Positions 27,262 to 35,304 of a stretch of 64,000 bases of DNA are shown here, in pieces. The stretch lies in contig JAHUUL010000005.1 of assembly GCA_019218415.1 (NCBI GenBank), positions 1-64,000 of the forward strand, written 5' to 3'. The translations under genes were made by a program, and so were the position numbers. The notes under the pieces are model-generated. The model worked only from the letters and a program-made list of their open reading frames with translations. It was not told where the DNA came from and did no database searches. How positions within the stretch are numbered: position 1 is the stretch's first letter; every line of letters starts with the position of its first letter. The stretch comes from Dermabacteraceae bacterium TAE3-ERU27. GTDB lineage: Bacteria; Actinomycetota; Actinomycetes; Actinomycetales; Dermabacteraceae.

Positions 27262-28119
27262 GTCGTAGATTTCCGACGCCTTCACTCCCCGGTGCTGCGC
27301 CGCCACCCGTTTGGCTGCCTCTTTTAGCCGCACACCGTCCTCTTGCGCTATCCGCCTAGCCCGTTGCGCCAGCTCTGCCAGCGACACTTCGGTATCTTGC
27401 GGGGCACCGGAAACCACCAGCACGATCTCCCCCAGCACTTCGGTTTCTTCCGCCCAGGCGGCAAGTTCCCCGAGGGGTAAGCGCACTATCTCCTGGAAAG
27501 TCTTGGTTAGTTCCCGGCAAACCGCCGCCTGTCTGTCGGCTCCGAACGCCTCCGTTGCGGCCGCCAGGGTTTCACCCAGCCTGCGCGGGGACTCGAAGAA
27601 AAGCATGGTGCGCGGTTCCTGGGCGAGGGCCGACAGCGCCGCCGCCCGTTTGCCCTCTTTCCGCGGCAGGAAGCCCTCGAAGGTAAAGCGATCGGGAGCG
27701 AGCCCCGACGCGGCGAGCGCGGTCAGGGGCGCGGAGGGGCCGGGAAGCACGTCCACCTCAAACCCGGCCGCGACTGCCGCGCGCACGGCGCGGTATCCGG
27801 GGTCCGAGACGACCGGCATGCCCGCGTCGGTCACGATAAGCACCTTTTCCCCGCTGGCGAGCGCGGCCAGGATGTCTTGGGTGCGCGCTTCTTCGTTGTG
27901 CTCGTGGTGGGAAAAGACGCGGGCCGAATAGCGCACGTCGAGCGAGGCGCAGAGCCGAGAAAGCCTGCGGGTATCTTCTGCGGCGATCACTTCTGCCTCG
28001 GCAAGCGCCAGTCGCAGACGCACGGAAGCGTCGAGCGGGTTCCCGATCGGCGTGGCAGCCAGGGTGAGCACACCGCCGCGTAGCACCGTTATCTGCTCAC
28101 GTATTTCTTCGTGCTGCAC
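27250..28119 (-). CDS. rsmI: 16S rRNA (C1402) 2-O-methyltransferase
   Basis: SAM-dependent ribose methylation of C1402 in the ribosomal decoding centre. The 289-aa protein has VLTLAATPIGNPLDAS (about 17-32), EVIAAEDTRRLSRL, FSHHEHNEEART, VTDAGMPVVSDPGYRAVRAA, VLPGPSAPLTALAASGL and FEGFLPRKEGKR, all diagnostic for RsmI. The start is GTG at 28119. It is divergent from pmt with only 33 bp between the start codons. The same rsmI/pmt pair exists in M. tuberculosis (Rv1003/Rv1002c). Confidence 0.94.
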   Translation of the reverse strand: MQHEEIREQITVLRGGVLTLAATPIGNPLDASVRLRLALAEAEVIAAEDTRRLSRLCASLDVRYSARVFSHHEHNEEARTQDILAALASGEKVLIVTDAGMPVVSDPGYRAVRAAVAAGFEVDVLPGPSAPLTALAASGLAPDRFTFEGFLPRKEGKRAAALSALAQEPRTMLFFESPRRLGETLAAATEAFGADRQAAVCRELTKTFQEIVRLPLGELAAWAEETEVLGEIVLVVSGAPQDTEVSLAELAQRARRIAQEDGVRLKEAAKRVAAQHRGVKASEIYDLAR

Positions 28120-28152
28120 GGTTTTTCTCTTTTCTTCGCTAGTGTGGGGCCC

Positions 28153-29661
28153 GTGAATAAGGCTACCGATAGGCGGGCGCTACCGGCGCCATTATGGGGC
28201 TGGCTCGGCGCGTTAAGCGTGACTGCGCTGGCTGCGCTGCTGCGCTTTTGGGAACTCGGACGCATAAAGACCCTCGTTTTTGACGAAACCTACTACGTAA
28301 AGGGCGGCTGGACCCTCTGGCGCGAGGGCGTGGAGATGGCTTGGCCGGAAGGGGCCAACAAGGCCTTCGAAGCAGGCAAGGTAGATTCCTACCTGCCGAC
28401 GGGCGACTACGTGGTGCACCCGGAGGTCGGCAAGTGGCTGATCGGGCTGGGAGAGGCCCTCTTCGGGGCGGCGGATCCGGCGTCTTGGCGGGTCGCCAGC
28501 GCAGTCGCCGGGACCCTGTCGGTGCTAGTGCTGGCGCTCGCTGCCCGCAGGCTTTTCCGATCCAACCTGCTGGGCTTCCTGGCCGGGCTGTTGCTTGCCA
28601 TCGACGGCAGCGCGATCGTGCACTCCCGCACCGGCATGCTGGATAATTTCCTAGCATTTTTTGTGCTGGCCGCCTTCGCCGCGCTGCTGCGCGATAGGGA
28701 TCTTTTCCGCGCTCGCCTCTACCGCACTTCTTCGCGGCTTACGGGGCCTCCCCCACTCCTGGGTGTGCATTGCGGCATCCGCTGGTGGCGTTTGGCGGCA
28801 GGTATTTTGCTGGGCCTCGCCTGCGCCACAAAATGGTCGGGCCTCTATTTCCTGGCCGTGTTTGGCATCATGACGGTGCTGTGGGATTTTGCGGCTCGCC
28901 GCCGCAGTGGCGACGCACGCTGGGCGTTCACCACCCTGCTGCGCGATGCCCCCACCGCTTTTCTTTCCCTGGTTGGCACCAGCGCGCTCGTCTATCTGGG
29001 GTCCTGGGGCGGCTGGTTTATCAGCGGCAAGGGCTGGGGGCGTTACGGGGTGACGGGCGGCAATCCCCTCAGCGATGCGCTGGCCTCCCTCTGGAAATAC
29101 CACCGCGAAATGTTTGCTTTTCACGTTTCGCTTGGCACCGAGCACCCGTACGCTGCCCCCGCCTGGGGGTGGCCGCTGCAAATTCGCCCCACGCTGTTTT
29201 ATTTCCGCACTTACGATACGGGAGAGGCCGGCTGCCACTTGGAGCGCTGCTTTAGTGCGATTAGCAGCGTCGGCAATCCGCTCCTGTGGTGGCTTTCCTG
29301 CCTGGCCGCGCTATTTTGCGTGTATGCGGCGCTGTTTTGGCGCGACGGCCGCGCCGCAGCCTGCCTGAGCGGAATCATCGCGGGTTGGGTGCCGTGGCTT
29401 TTCTTCCCGGAACGCACGGTATTCACTTTCTACGGGGTGGTGTTCCTCCCCTGGCTGGTGCTGTGCCTGGTTTACGCCGCGGGCATCATGCTGGGTGGCG
29501 AGGGCACGGAACGTGGCCGACGCTTCTACACGGCGCTCTTCGTTGGCAGCATCGCAACCCTCTTGGTACTCGTTTCAGCCTTCTTCTACCCGGTCTGGAC
29601 GGGCCAGTTGATTTCTCCCGCCCAGTGGCAGTGGCACCTGTGGCTTCCAACATGGGACTAG
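28153..29661 (+). CDS. pmt: Dolichyl-phosphate-mannose-protein mannosyltransferase (Pmt)
   Basis: Membrane GT39 glycosyltransferase that O-mannosylates exported proteins using polyprenyl-phosphate-mannose. The 502-aa protein has about 11 hydrophobic spans. An early loop holds the catalytic Asp-Glu in LVFDETYYVKGGWTLW; LDNFLAFFVLAAFAALLRD, CATKWSGLYFLAVFG and FPERTVFTFYGVVFLPWLVL are typical. I chose GTG at 28153 (MNKATDRRALP); another GTG at 28144 is possible. The Tat- and Sec-exported proteins of this window are conceivable substrates (inference). Confidence 0.92.
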   Translation: MNKATDRRALPAPLWGWLGALSVTALAALLRFWELGRIKTLVFDETYYVKGGWTLWREGVEMAWPEGANKAFEAGKVDSYLPTGDYVVHPEVGKWLIGLGEALFGAADPASWRVASAVAGTLSVLVLALAARRLFRSNLLGFLAGLLLAIDGSAIVHSRTGMLDNFLAFFVLAAFAALLRDRDLFRARLYRTSSRLTGPPPLLGVHCGIRWWRLAAGILLGLACATKWSGLYFLAVFGIMTVLWDFAARRRSGDARWAFTTLLRDAPTAFLSLVGTSALVYLGSWGGWFISGKGWGRYGVTGGNPLSDALASLWKYHREMFAFHVSLGTEHPYAAPAWGWPLQIRPTLFYFRTYDTGEAGCHLERCFSAISSVGNPLLWWLSCLAALFCVYAALFWRDGRAAACLSGIIAGWVPWLFFPERTVFTFYGVVFLPWLVLCLVYAAGIMLGGEGTERGRRFYTALFVGSIATLLVLVSAFFYPVWTGQLISPAQWQWHLWLPTWD

Positions 29662-29688
29662 GGCCAAACTAGTTATACGATTGGGGCT

Positions 29689-31854
29689 ATGTCTCAGCAG
29701 CGTGAAGCGCATAAAACGGCCCTTACCGTGGATGAAGCACAGCTTCGTCAGCTAGCCAGGGAACTCGGTGTCGGCACCGAATACTGGGGCTTTGACGGCA
29801 ACCTCCACGACGTCAGCACGCAAACCCTGGTGAAGGTGCTAGCCGCACTGGGATGGCAGGTAAGTAGCGATGCCGATCTGGCACGTGTGCGCACGGAGCG
29901 CGAGCTAAACGAATGGCGTCGCGTGCTGCCGCCCAGCCTAATTGCCCGCACCGGCGTCGATTTCTCCTTCCCCGTGCACGTTCCCGACGGCACCGGCCTA
30001 GAGGTGCTGATTCACACCGAGGACGGCCGCACCGTAGGCGCCTGGCAGGGTGAGGATTTCACCCCGGCCCGCGAGGTCGATGGGGCACTGCACGGCCGCG
30101 CCCGCTTCCACCTGCCCAAGGATCTCCCCCTCGGCTGGCACGAGGTCGAGGCGCGCACCGTCGAAGGCTCTTTCCGTTGCACCCTGGCGGTGGTTCCCCA
30201 CCGGGTAGACGTGCAGGATCGCCTCGCGGGCAAGCAGGCATGGGGCCTGCAGGCGCAGCTTTACTCGGTGCGTTCGCAGCGTTCTTGGGGCGTGGGCGAT
30301 TTCAGCGACCTGCGTGACCTGTGCACGCTGGCGGGGGCGCGCTACGGGGCCGACTTCACCCTGATTAACCCGCTTCACGCCGCGGAGCCGATCCCCCCGG
30401 TAGAGGCCTCTCCCTATCTGCCGACGACCCGCCGCTTCGTGAACCCGCTCTATATTCGGGTGGAGGACATTCCCGAATACGCCTACCTGCCCGGCAGCGA
30501 CATCGCGCAGATTCGTTCACTGCAGGAATCGCTAGCGGCGGACAACACCAACCCGCAGCGCATCGATAGGGACGCCAGCCTGGAGGCCAAGATAGAGGCG
30601 CTGGACATAGTCTATTCGGCCGGTCTCTCCCCCGCCCGCGAGGCGGCTTTCGAGGCTTTCTGCAAGGCTGAGGGCGAGGGCCTGGAACTATTTGCGCTCT
30701 GGTGCGTGCTGACCGAGATGCACGCTGATGCCACCGGTCCCTGGGCCGAGGCCTACCTGGACCCGCGTAGCCCGGAGACTCGCCGCCTGCTGACCGAAAG
30801 CGCGGATCGGGTGCGCTACTACTGCTGGCTTCAGTGGGTGCTGGACGAGCAGCTCGCGGCCGCGCAGCGCGCGGCGTTGGCTTCCGGCATGCGCATCGGT
30901 ATCGTGCACGACCTGGCCGTGGGCGTGCATTCTGCAGGCTCCGACTCCTGGTCGCTCGGTGACGCCCTGGCACGCGGCGTACATGTTGGGGCACCCGCCG
31001 ATCAGTACAACCAGCAGGGACAGAACTGGCATCAGCCGCCGTGGCGCCCGAACGCTCTCGCCGAGGCCGGCTACCGCCCCTGGCGCGACATGCTGCGCAC
31101 CCTGATGCGCCACGCCGGGGCGCTACGCATCGACCACATCCTCGGACTGTTCCGCCTCTGGTGGATCCCTGAGGGGCAGCTCGCCAGCGAGGGCACCTAC
31201 GTCTTTTACGACCACGAGGCAATGATCGGTGTGCTGGCGCTGGAGGCGCAGCGCGCGGGCTGCATCATCGTTGGTGAGGATCTGGGCACCTTCGAACCGT
31301 GGGTACGCGATTATCTGTCCGACCGCGGCATCCTCGGCACCTCGATTCTCTGGTTCGAGAACGACGCTAACGGCCCGATTCCGCCCGAGCACTACCGCCG
31401 CCTGTGCATGGCCTCGGTCAACACTCATGACCTGCCGCCCACCGCCGGCTACCTGGCGGGAGAGCACGTTAAGTTGCGGGCAAAGCTTGGCCTGCTGGAA
31501 CGTAGCTTGGAAGAGGAGATCGCGGCCGACCGCGAGGCGCAGGAGAAGGTGCTTTCTCGGCTGCGCGAACGCGGGCTGCTCAAGGAGGGCGCTTCGCAGG
31601 AAGAGACGCTACTTGCCCTTCACGCCTACCTAGCCGCCAGCGATTCCCTGCTGCTTGGCGTTTCCCTGGTGGACTGCGTCGGCGAATACCGCATCCAGAA
31701 TCAGCCGGGAACCGACAAGGAATACCCGAACTGGATGGTTCCCCTGGCCGACGGAAAAGGCAGGGCCGTAATGCTGGAGGATCTGACCGACAACGACCTG
31801 ATGGCGAGCCTGGCCCAGACTGTCAATGATGCTCTGGCCGCAAAGCAGCGTTAG
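29689..31854 (+). CDS. malQ: 4-alpha-glucanotransferase (amylomaltase)
   Basis: Moves maltodextrin segments between glucans in glycogen and maltose metabolism. The 721-aa protein is the long GH77 form with an N-terminal extension (about 150 residues with beta structure) before the catalytic barrel starting GLQAQLYSVRSQRSWGVGDF. Catalytic residues are visible: nucleophile Asp in LRIDHILGLFRLWWIP, acid/base Glu in CIIVGEDLGTFEP and transition-state Asp in VNTHDLPPTAGY. The C-terminal GTDKEYPNWMVPL is typical. It is followed by a strong terminator. Confidence 0.95.
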   Translation: MSQQREAHKTALTVDEAQLRQLARELGVGTEYWGFDGNLHDVSTQTLVKVLAALGWQVSSDADLARVRTERELNEWRRVLPPSLIARTGVDFSFPVHVPDGTGLEVLIHTEDGRTVGAWQGEDFTPAREVDGALHGRARFHLPKDLPLGWHEVEARTVEGSFRCTLAVVPHRVDVQDRLAGKQAWGLQAQLYSVRSQRSWGVGDFSDLRDLCTLAGARYGADFTLINPLHAAEPIPPVEASPYLPTTRRFVNPLYIRVEDIPEYAYLPGSDIAQIRSLQESLAADNTNPQRIDRDASLEAKIEALDIVYSAGLSPAREAAFEAFCKAEGEGLELFALWCVLTEMHADATGPWAEAYLDPRSPETRRLLTESADRVRYYCWLQWVLDEQLAAAQRAALASGMRIGIVHDLAVGVHSAGSDSWSLGDALARGVHVGAPADQYNQQGQNWHQPPWRPNALAEAGYRPWRDMLRTLMRHAGALRIDHILGLFRLWWIPEGQLASEGTYVFYDHEAMIGVLALEAQRAGCIIVGEDLGTFEPWVRDYLSDRGILGTSILWFENDANGPIPPEHYRRLCMASVNTHDLPPTAGYLAGEHVKLRAKLGLLERSLEEEIAADREAQEKVLSRLRERGLLKEGASQEETLLALHAYLAASDSLLLGVSLVDCVGEYRIQNQPGTDKEYPNWMVPLADGKGRAVMLEDLTDNDLMASLAQTVNDALAAKQR

Positions 31855-31862
31855 GAAAATTT

Positions 31863-31917
31863 AAAACTGGCGGGCACCGCGCGGGTAGCAAATACCCGTT
31901 GCGGCCCGCCAGTTTTT
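31863..31917 (+). terminator. Terminator after malQ
   Basis: AAAACTGGCGGGC (31863-31875) pairs with GCCCGCCAGTTTT (31904-31916) and T-residues follow. Its A-run on the other side may also serve the convergent LysR-like gene. Confidence 0.85.
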
Positions 31918-31934
31918 ATTTTGGGCCTACCGGA

Positions 31935-32549
31935 TCAGCGCGAACTGCGCGGGGTGCGCCCACGCACGATACCGACCACGTCCTGACAGGCCGGAGAATC
32001 TATCTCCCGGCGCCACACCAGCGCGATCTGGCTTGGTTCTTCTTCGCTCAGCACCCTGTGGCGCACGTCTTTACGGGCGTATAGCCGGGCCAGGGAAAGC
32101 GGCATGCGGGCATATCCGACTCCCGTGGCTGCTACCGCCACTCGTTCCTCGGCATCGTCCGGGTGCTGGGCGGCTAGCTCCACGCCGCCGTGAGTGAGGT
32201 CTGCAGTAGGCAGATCTCCCTCTTCTGCCGCTAGGTCGCTATCCGCAGAGAATACCGCCACGGGTCTTTCCTGCCACAGCTTCAGGCAGTGTACGTCCGG
32301 CGCTTCATAGGGCAGGCGCAGGAGGCACATGTCTAGTTCCCGTACCGCCCGTTCCTGCGCGGAAGCTGCGACGGGTACGAACTCTAGCACCGCCCGTTCC
32401 GAGGGCCGACGGCTGCGCTGCAGTTCTCGCCAGCGCCGGGAGAACCTGTCGGGCTCCACTCCCGGTACGAAACCGACCCGCAAGTGGACTCGCTCTTGCT
32501 TTTCTTCCCGCTGTTCCCGCTGTTTTTTGGGACGCGCTTTCTGCGCCAT
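31935..32549 (-). CDS. LysR-type effector-binding domain protein without HTH
   Basis: A 204-aa protein with a basic Lys/Arg/Glu-rich N-terminus (residues 1-22) followed directly by a LysR substrate-binding domain (LRVGFVPGVEPDRFSRRWREL, CLLRLPYEAPDVHCLKLW, RPVAVFSADSDLA, GVGYARMPLSLARLY). The usual winged helix-turn-helix is absent, so classical LysR DNA binding is not expected. Similar stand-alone proteins occur in actinobacteria. It could be a small-ligand sensor or bind DNA through its basic tail; neither is shown. It lies alone between two terminators. Confidence 0.75.
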   Translation of the reverse strand: MAQKARPKKQREQREEKQERVHLRVGFVPGVEPDRFSRRWRELQRSRRPSERAVLEFVPVAASAQERAVRELDMCLLRLPYEAPDVHCLKLWQERPVAVFSADSDLAAEEGDLPTADLTHGGVELAAQHPDDAEERVAVAATGVGYARMPLSLARLYARKDVRHRVLSEEEPSQIALVWRREIDSPACQDVVGIVRGRTPRSSR

Positions 32550-32583
32550 ACCGTCTACCCCCGTCTGCTTTTTACGTAAAGAA

Positions 32584-32616
32584 AAAGCGGTGCGCGTAAG
32601 TGCCGCGCACCGCTTT
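32584..32616 (-). terminator. Terminator after the DUF4870 gene
   Basis: On the minus strand AAAGCGGTGCGCG pairs perfectly with its complement (13 bp, 7-nt loop), followed by TTTTTC. It starts 10 bp past the stop. Confidence 0.85.
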
Positions 32617-32625
32617 CGCTACTGA

Positions 32626-33009
32626 CTATTTTACGATCGGGATGTTGACCGGGTAGTTGTAGATCTCGTTGTTCGAGGCCTTCATCATGCCCAGCACGGG
32701 GAACACGATCGACATTACGGCCAGTACCAGCCAGCCAACCAGCGCCACCGGCAGCAGCACGATGGTGATCGCGAAAATAACCATGACGAAACTCGCGATA
32801 GCCATCGTGATAGAGAAGTTCAGGGAGCTGGCGGAGGCGCCGCGCACCAGCTGGCTCTTGTCCTTGTACATGAACCAGAGGATGAGCGGACCGACAAAAC
32901 CGAGCATGCCGACACCGAGCAGCAGCCCGATCAGGCAGGACCCGTGCGCCAGGATCGCCAACATACGTTCGTTGTCACCCGCCATGGGGTCTAGGTTCTG
33001 CTGCTGCAT
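32626..33009 (-). CDS. DUF4870 small membrane protein
   Basis: A 127-aa integral membrane protein. It has the DUF4870 opening NERMLAILAHGSCLIGLLLGVG (about 13-34), PLILWFMYKDKSQLVRGAS, and hydrophobic spans near 24-48, 68-85 and 88-108. The function of the family is unknown. It is monocistronic, with a hairpin terminator after it and a divergent gene 62 bp away. Confidence 0.85.
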   Translation of the reverse strand: MQQQNLDPMAGDNERMLAILAHGSCLIGLLLGVGMLGFVGPLILWFMYKDKSQLVRGASASSLNFSITMAIASFVMVIFAITIVLLPVALVGWLVLAVMSIVFPVLGMMKASNNEIYNYPVNIPIVK

Positions 33010-33071
33010 AACGACTCCTTTACTGGGTGGAGGCTTCCATTAGCTATAGGCTACGTCAGTATTCTGCTGAC

Positions 33072-33893
33072 ATGAATACTCTTCCCGTAAGTATCTCCTT
33101 CTCCCCCGAACTGGGCGGACGTTGGACATCCCTGCGCGGCGGCGATAGGGAGTGGCTGTGGCAAAACGAGGCGCTGCGCGAGGCGCGCCAATCAGTGCGC
33201 CCCGGAGATGCTTTCGTGGATGCCGGAGGCGGCGAAGAATGCTTTCCCTGCCTGCGCTCCCCCTATGATCACGGCACCGTTTTTAGCAGGCCTTGGCACC
33301 GCTTACCGCCGCAGGCTAGCTGCGCTGTTTCCGGTCAAGGGATTAGCGAATCCGTGTCGGCCCCGCAGGGGCTAGTGCTGCGGCGCTCCTATCTACGCGA
33401 GGGAAACGACGCGGTACTGCGCTATCAGGTGGACGCCGCGGCACCGGCGGATTTTTCTCATCATGCCCATCTGCTGCTCGACCTTTCCCCCTCAGCTCGG
33501 CTGATTCCCGGCCCTTACCGGCGCAGCCATTTTTGGGATGGGGAGCAGGAAGATCCCGCGGTCAGTGAGCAAATGATGTCTCGCCTGGGTGACGGCCCCG
33601 CCTCGGCACGCTGTTTTTCGCTGTTCGGCTGTTCCCAGGTGCGCATCGTGGATCGCGGATTAAGCCTGGTCCTTACGCTAGAGCCCCTCAGCCACGGGCT
33701 GCCAACTAGCTTTGTGGTTTGGCGCAACCTAAACGGCTGGCCTGAGGGCACCCCCTATCGCAGTATCGGGATAGAGCCGAGCGTCGGCTGGGGCGTTGAT
33801 CTGCCCTCGGACTTTCCGCTGGCGCATGCCGCTCCCGACGATCCCGCCCGCTGGTCCTTGCGGATTTCTTGCGAGGAGGTAGCGGATGCCTAG
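33072..33893 (+). CDS. Aldose-1-epimerase (mutarotase)-like protein
   Basis: A 273-aa protein resembling the galactose-mutarotase superfamily: ELGGRWTSLRGGDREWLWQN near the start, DAGGGEECFPCL, DHGTVFSRPWHR with a candidate catalytic His, HHAHLLLDLSPS with a second His, and YRSIGIEPSVGWG with a candidate catalytic Glu near the end. The exact sugar is unknown. I start at MNTLPVSISFS (33072); the frame upstream of it lacks similarity. Its last 8 nt overlap the next gene. A second, more typical mutarotase lies at 59108. Confidence 0.75.
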   Translation: MNTLPVSISFSPELGGRWTSLRGGDREWLWQNEALREARQSVRPGDAFVDAGGGEECFPCLRSPYDHGTVFSRPWHRLPPQASCAVSGQGISESVSAPQGLVLRRSYLREGNDAVLRYQVDAAAPADFSHHAHLLLDLSPSARLIPGPYRRSHFWDGEQEDPAVSEQMMSRLGDGPASARCFSLFGCSQVRIVDRGLSLVLTLEPLSHGLPTSFVVWRNLNGWPEGTPYRSIGIEPSVGWGVDLPSDFPLAHAAPDDPARWSLRISCEEVADA

Positions 33894-34206
33894 TTACCGC
33901 ATGCACATTCCAATCGGCCAGATACGTATTTCTCCCGCAGACGTACTTGCGCAGGCAGCCGAATGCGTACCCGACAGGCACACGGTAGAGAAGAAAGATA
34001 TAGAGCTTGTGCGGGGCACGCCACGCCTGGTGATTCGTTTCTTCGTGCCGCCTACCTCGCGCCAGGACGAAGACCTGGCCGCCCGCGAAACACTGCGTGA
34101 AGCAATCATGAAAATCTCCGTTTTCGCTGAGGTAACACCTCTTAACGAGGTGCTTTTAACTCGCCGCGAGAAAGGCCGTTTCCTACCTCTGTCACGCCCT
34201 GAATAG
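33886..34206 (+). CDS. Hypothetical protein coupled to the mutarotase-like gene
   Basis: I do not recognise this 106-aa protein (MPSYRMHIPIGQIRISPADV). It is soluble, alternates beta and alpha predictions and has a basic centre (RGTPRLVIRFFVPPTSR). GGAGG lies 7 nt before its ATG, and it overlaps the preceding stop by 8 nt, so it is real and probably translated together with the mutarotase-like protein. Confidence 0.7.
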   Translation: MPSYRMHIPIGQIRISPADVLAQAAECVPDRHTVEKKDIELVRGTPRLVIRFFVPPTSRQDEDLAARETLREAIMKISVFAEVTPLNEVLLTRREKGRFLPLSRPE

Positions 34207-34271
34207 CCATTTTTTAATGATTTAGGCCCCTCGATTGGCGGGCTTTTCTGCTGTCCGGCTACCCTGTAAAC

Positions 34272-34940
34272 ATGTCCGTTTCTGAATTATCTGCCAGCAC
34301 CCAGAACTACCTGAAGGTGGTGTGGGGGCTCTCGGAATGGTCGGACGCTCCCGTGACAGCCACCCTGATCGCGGAAAAGACCGGACTCAAGCTTTCCAGC
34401 GTTTCCGATGCCGTACGCAAGCTCGCAGCGCAGGGGCTGCTAAACCACGCCCCCTACGGGGCCATCAGCTTGACCGACGAGGGGCGTAGCTACGCGCTGG
34501 CGATGGTGCGCCGGCACCGCCTGATCGAATCTTTCCTGGTGAGCGTCCTGGGATACACCTGGGATCAGGTGCACGACGAGGCCGAGAACCTGGAACACGC
34601 GGTGTCGGACTTCATGGTGGAACGGATAGACGCTTTCTTGGAGCACCCGACCCGCGACCCGCACGGAGACCCCATCCCGGCCGCCGACGGCACCGTACAC
34701 CTGCCAGACGCGAAGCAGCTTTCCGCGGTGGGCGCGGGAGGTTCCGTCACCGTGGAACGAATTTCCGACGACGATCCGGCGCTGCTGCAGTTTTTCGAAG
34801 AAAACGGCATTGTCATCGGGGCCGTTTTGCAGGTGAGCGAGGGCGCACCATTTAGCGATTCGCTTAATGTAAACACGCCCCGTGGAGAGGTTCCCCTGGG
34901 GCGCGCGGCGACCGACGCCCTCTACGTTTCGCAGGCCTAG
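34272..34940 (+). CDS. DtxR/MntR family metal-dependent repressor
   Basis: A 222-aa regulator with an N-terminal winged helix (STQNYLKVVWGLSEWSDAPV, then LIAEKTGLKLSSVSDAVRKLAAQGLL), a dimerisation and metal-binding domain (MVRRHRLIESFLVSVLGYTW, VHDEAENLEHAVSDFM) and a C-terminal SH3-like domain (FFEENGIVIGAVLQV). Where iron-type DtxR/IdeR has Cys102 (motif EACRWEH) this protein reads EAENLEH, with Glu as in manganese-type MntR; the Met10 position appears to be Asn. A manganese sensor is therefore likely (inference). It is followed by a terminator and the nrdIEF genes. Confidence 0.88.
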   Translation: MSVSELSASTQNYLKVVWGLSEWSDAPVTATLIAEKTGLKLSSVSDAVRKLAAQGLLNHAPYGAISLTDEGRSYALAMVRRHRLIESFLVSVLGYTWDQVHDEAENLEHAVSDFMVERIDAFLEHPTRDPHGDPIPAADGTVHLPDAKQLSAVGAGGSVTVERISDDDPALLQFFEENGIVIGAVLQVSEGAPFSDSLNVNTPRGEVPLGRAATDALYVSQA

Positions 34941-34974
34941 CCCGAAAGAGGCAACCAAAACAGCCGTTAAGATC

Positions 34975-35009
34975 ACCGGCCCGCTTTTGCGCGGGCCGGT
35001 TTTCGTTTT
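34975..35009 (+). terminator. Terminator after the DtxR-type gene
   Basis: ACCGGCCCGC and GCGGGCCGGT form a perfect 10-bp stem with a 6-nt loop, followed by TTTCGTTTT. Confidence 0.88.
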
Positions 35010-35165
35010 AGCGCGCGTATTTTCCGGGGGCTGCGTGATACCTCCGCCCCATCACCCAGCCGTTTTCAGGCATAGCAGCCGCATCCTCCGCGCGCACCAT
35101 TCCCCCACCGGGCGCGAAATCCCTCACACCGCCCCACCCCACCTCGCGCACACGAACGCGCCACG

Positions 35166-35208
35166 TTAATGTTTGGTGTGCCGTAGTTAAACATTCGGCG
35201 TGTCGTAG
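35166..35208. repeat. Imperfect tandem repeat upstream of nrdI
   Basis: Two adjacent units end in the same CGTAG: TTAATGTTTGGTGTGCCGTA plus G (35166-35186) and a 22-nt unit starting TTAAACATTCGGCG (35187-35208), about 16 of 22 positions alike. AATGTTT (35168) and AAACATT (35189) are also exact inverted copies. It may be an extra regulatory site. Confidence 0.4.
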
Positions 35209-35231
35209 CAAATCCTTCCCCAAAGCTGCTA

Positions 35232-35247
35232 CTACTAGAACTTGTGT
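35232..35247. promoter_or_regulatory. NrdR-like box 1
   Basis: CTACTAGAACTTGTGT resembles the NrdR consensus acaCwAtATaTwGtgt at most positions. It lies 57 bp before the nrdI start. Confidence 0.6.
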
Positions 35248-35263
35248 CCAAGCAATTGAGCAC

Positions 35264-35279
35264 ACACAAGATATAGCCA
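35264..35279. promoter_or_regulatory. NrdR-like box 2
   Basis: ACACAAGATATAGCCA resembles acaCwAtATaTwGtgt. It is centred 32 bp from box 1 (16-bp gap), about three helical turns. This is the usual spacing of paired NrdR boxes that repress RNR promoters. Confidence 0.65.
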
Positions 35280-35304
35280 GTTCATTGACGGGTAAGGATC
35301 TGCC

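Larger units (their letters stand above)
35010..35304 (+). promoter_or_regulatory. Upstream region of nrdIEF
   Basis: A 295-bp gene-free region. Its first half is GC-rich without visible structure. The second half holds an imperfect tandem repeat (35166-35208) and two NrdR-like boxes. AAGGA lies 6 nt before the nrdI ATG. Confidence 0.6.

Noticed and set aside
28163-31222. Minus-strand open frames opposite pmt and malQ
   Set aside because: They are Arg/Pro-rich shadows of clear plus-strand genes.
35008-35265. An 85-codon minus-strand frame in the nrdI upstream region
   Set aside because: It covers the terminator flank, repeats and NrdR boxes and has no recognisable features.
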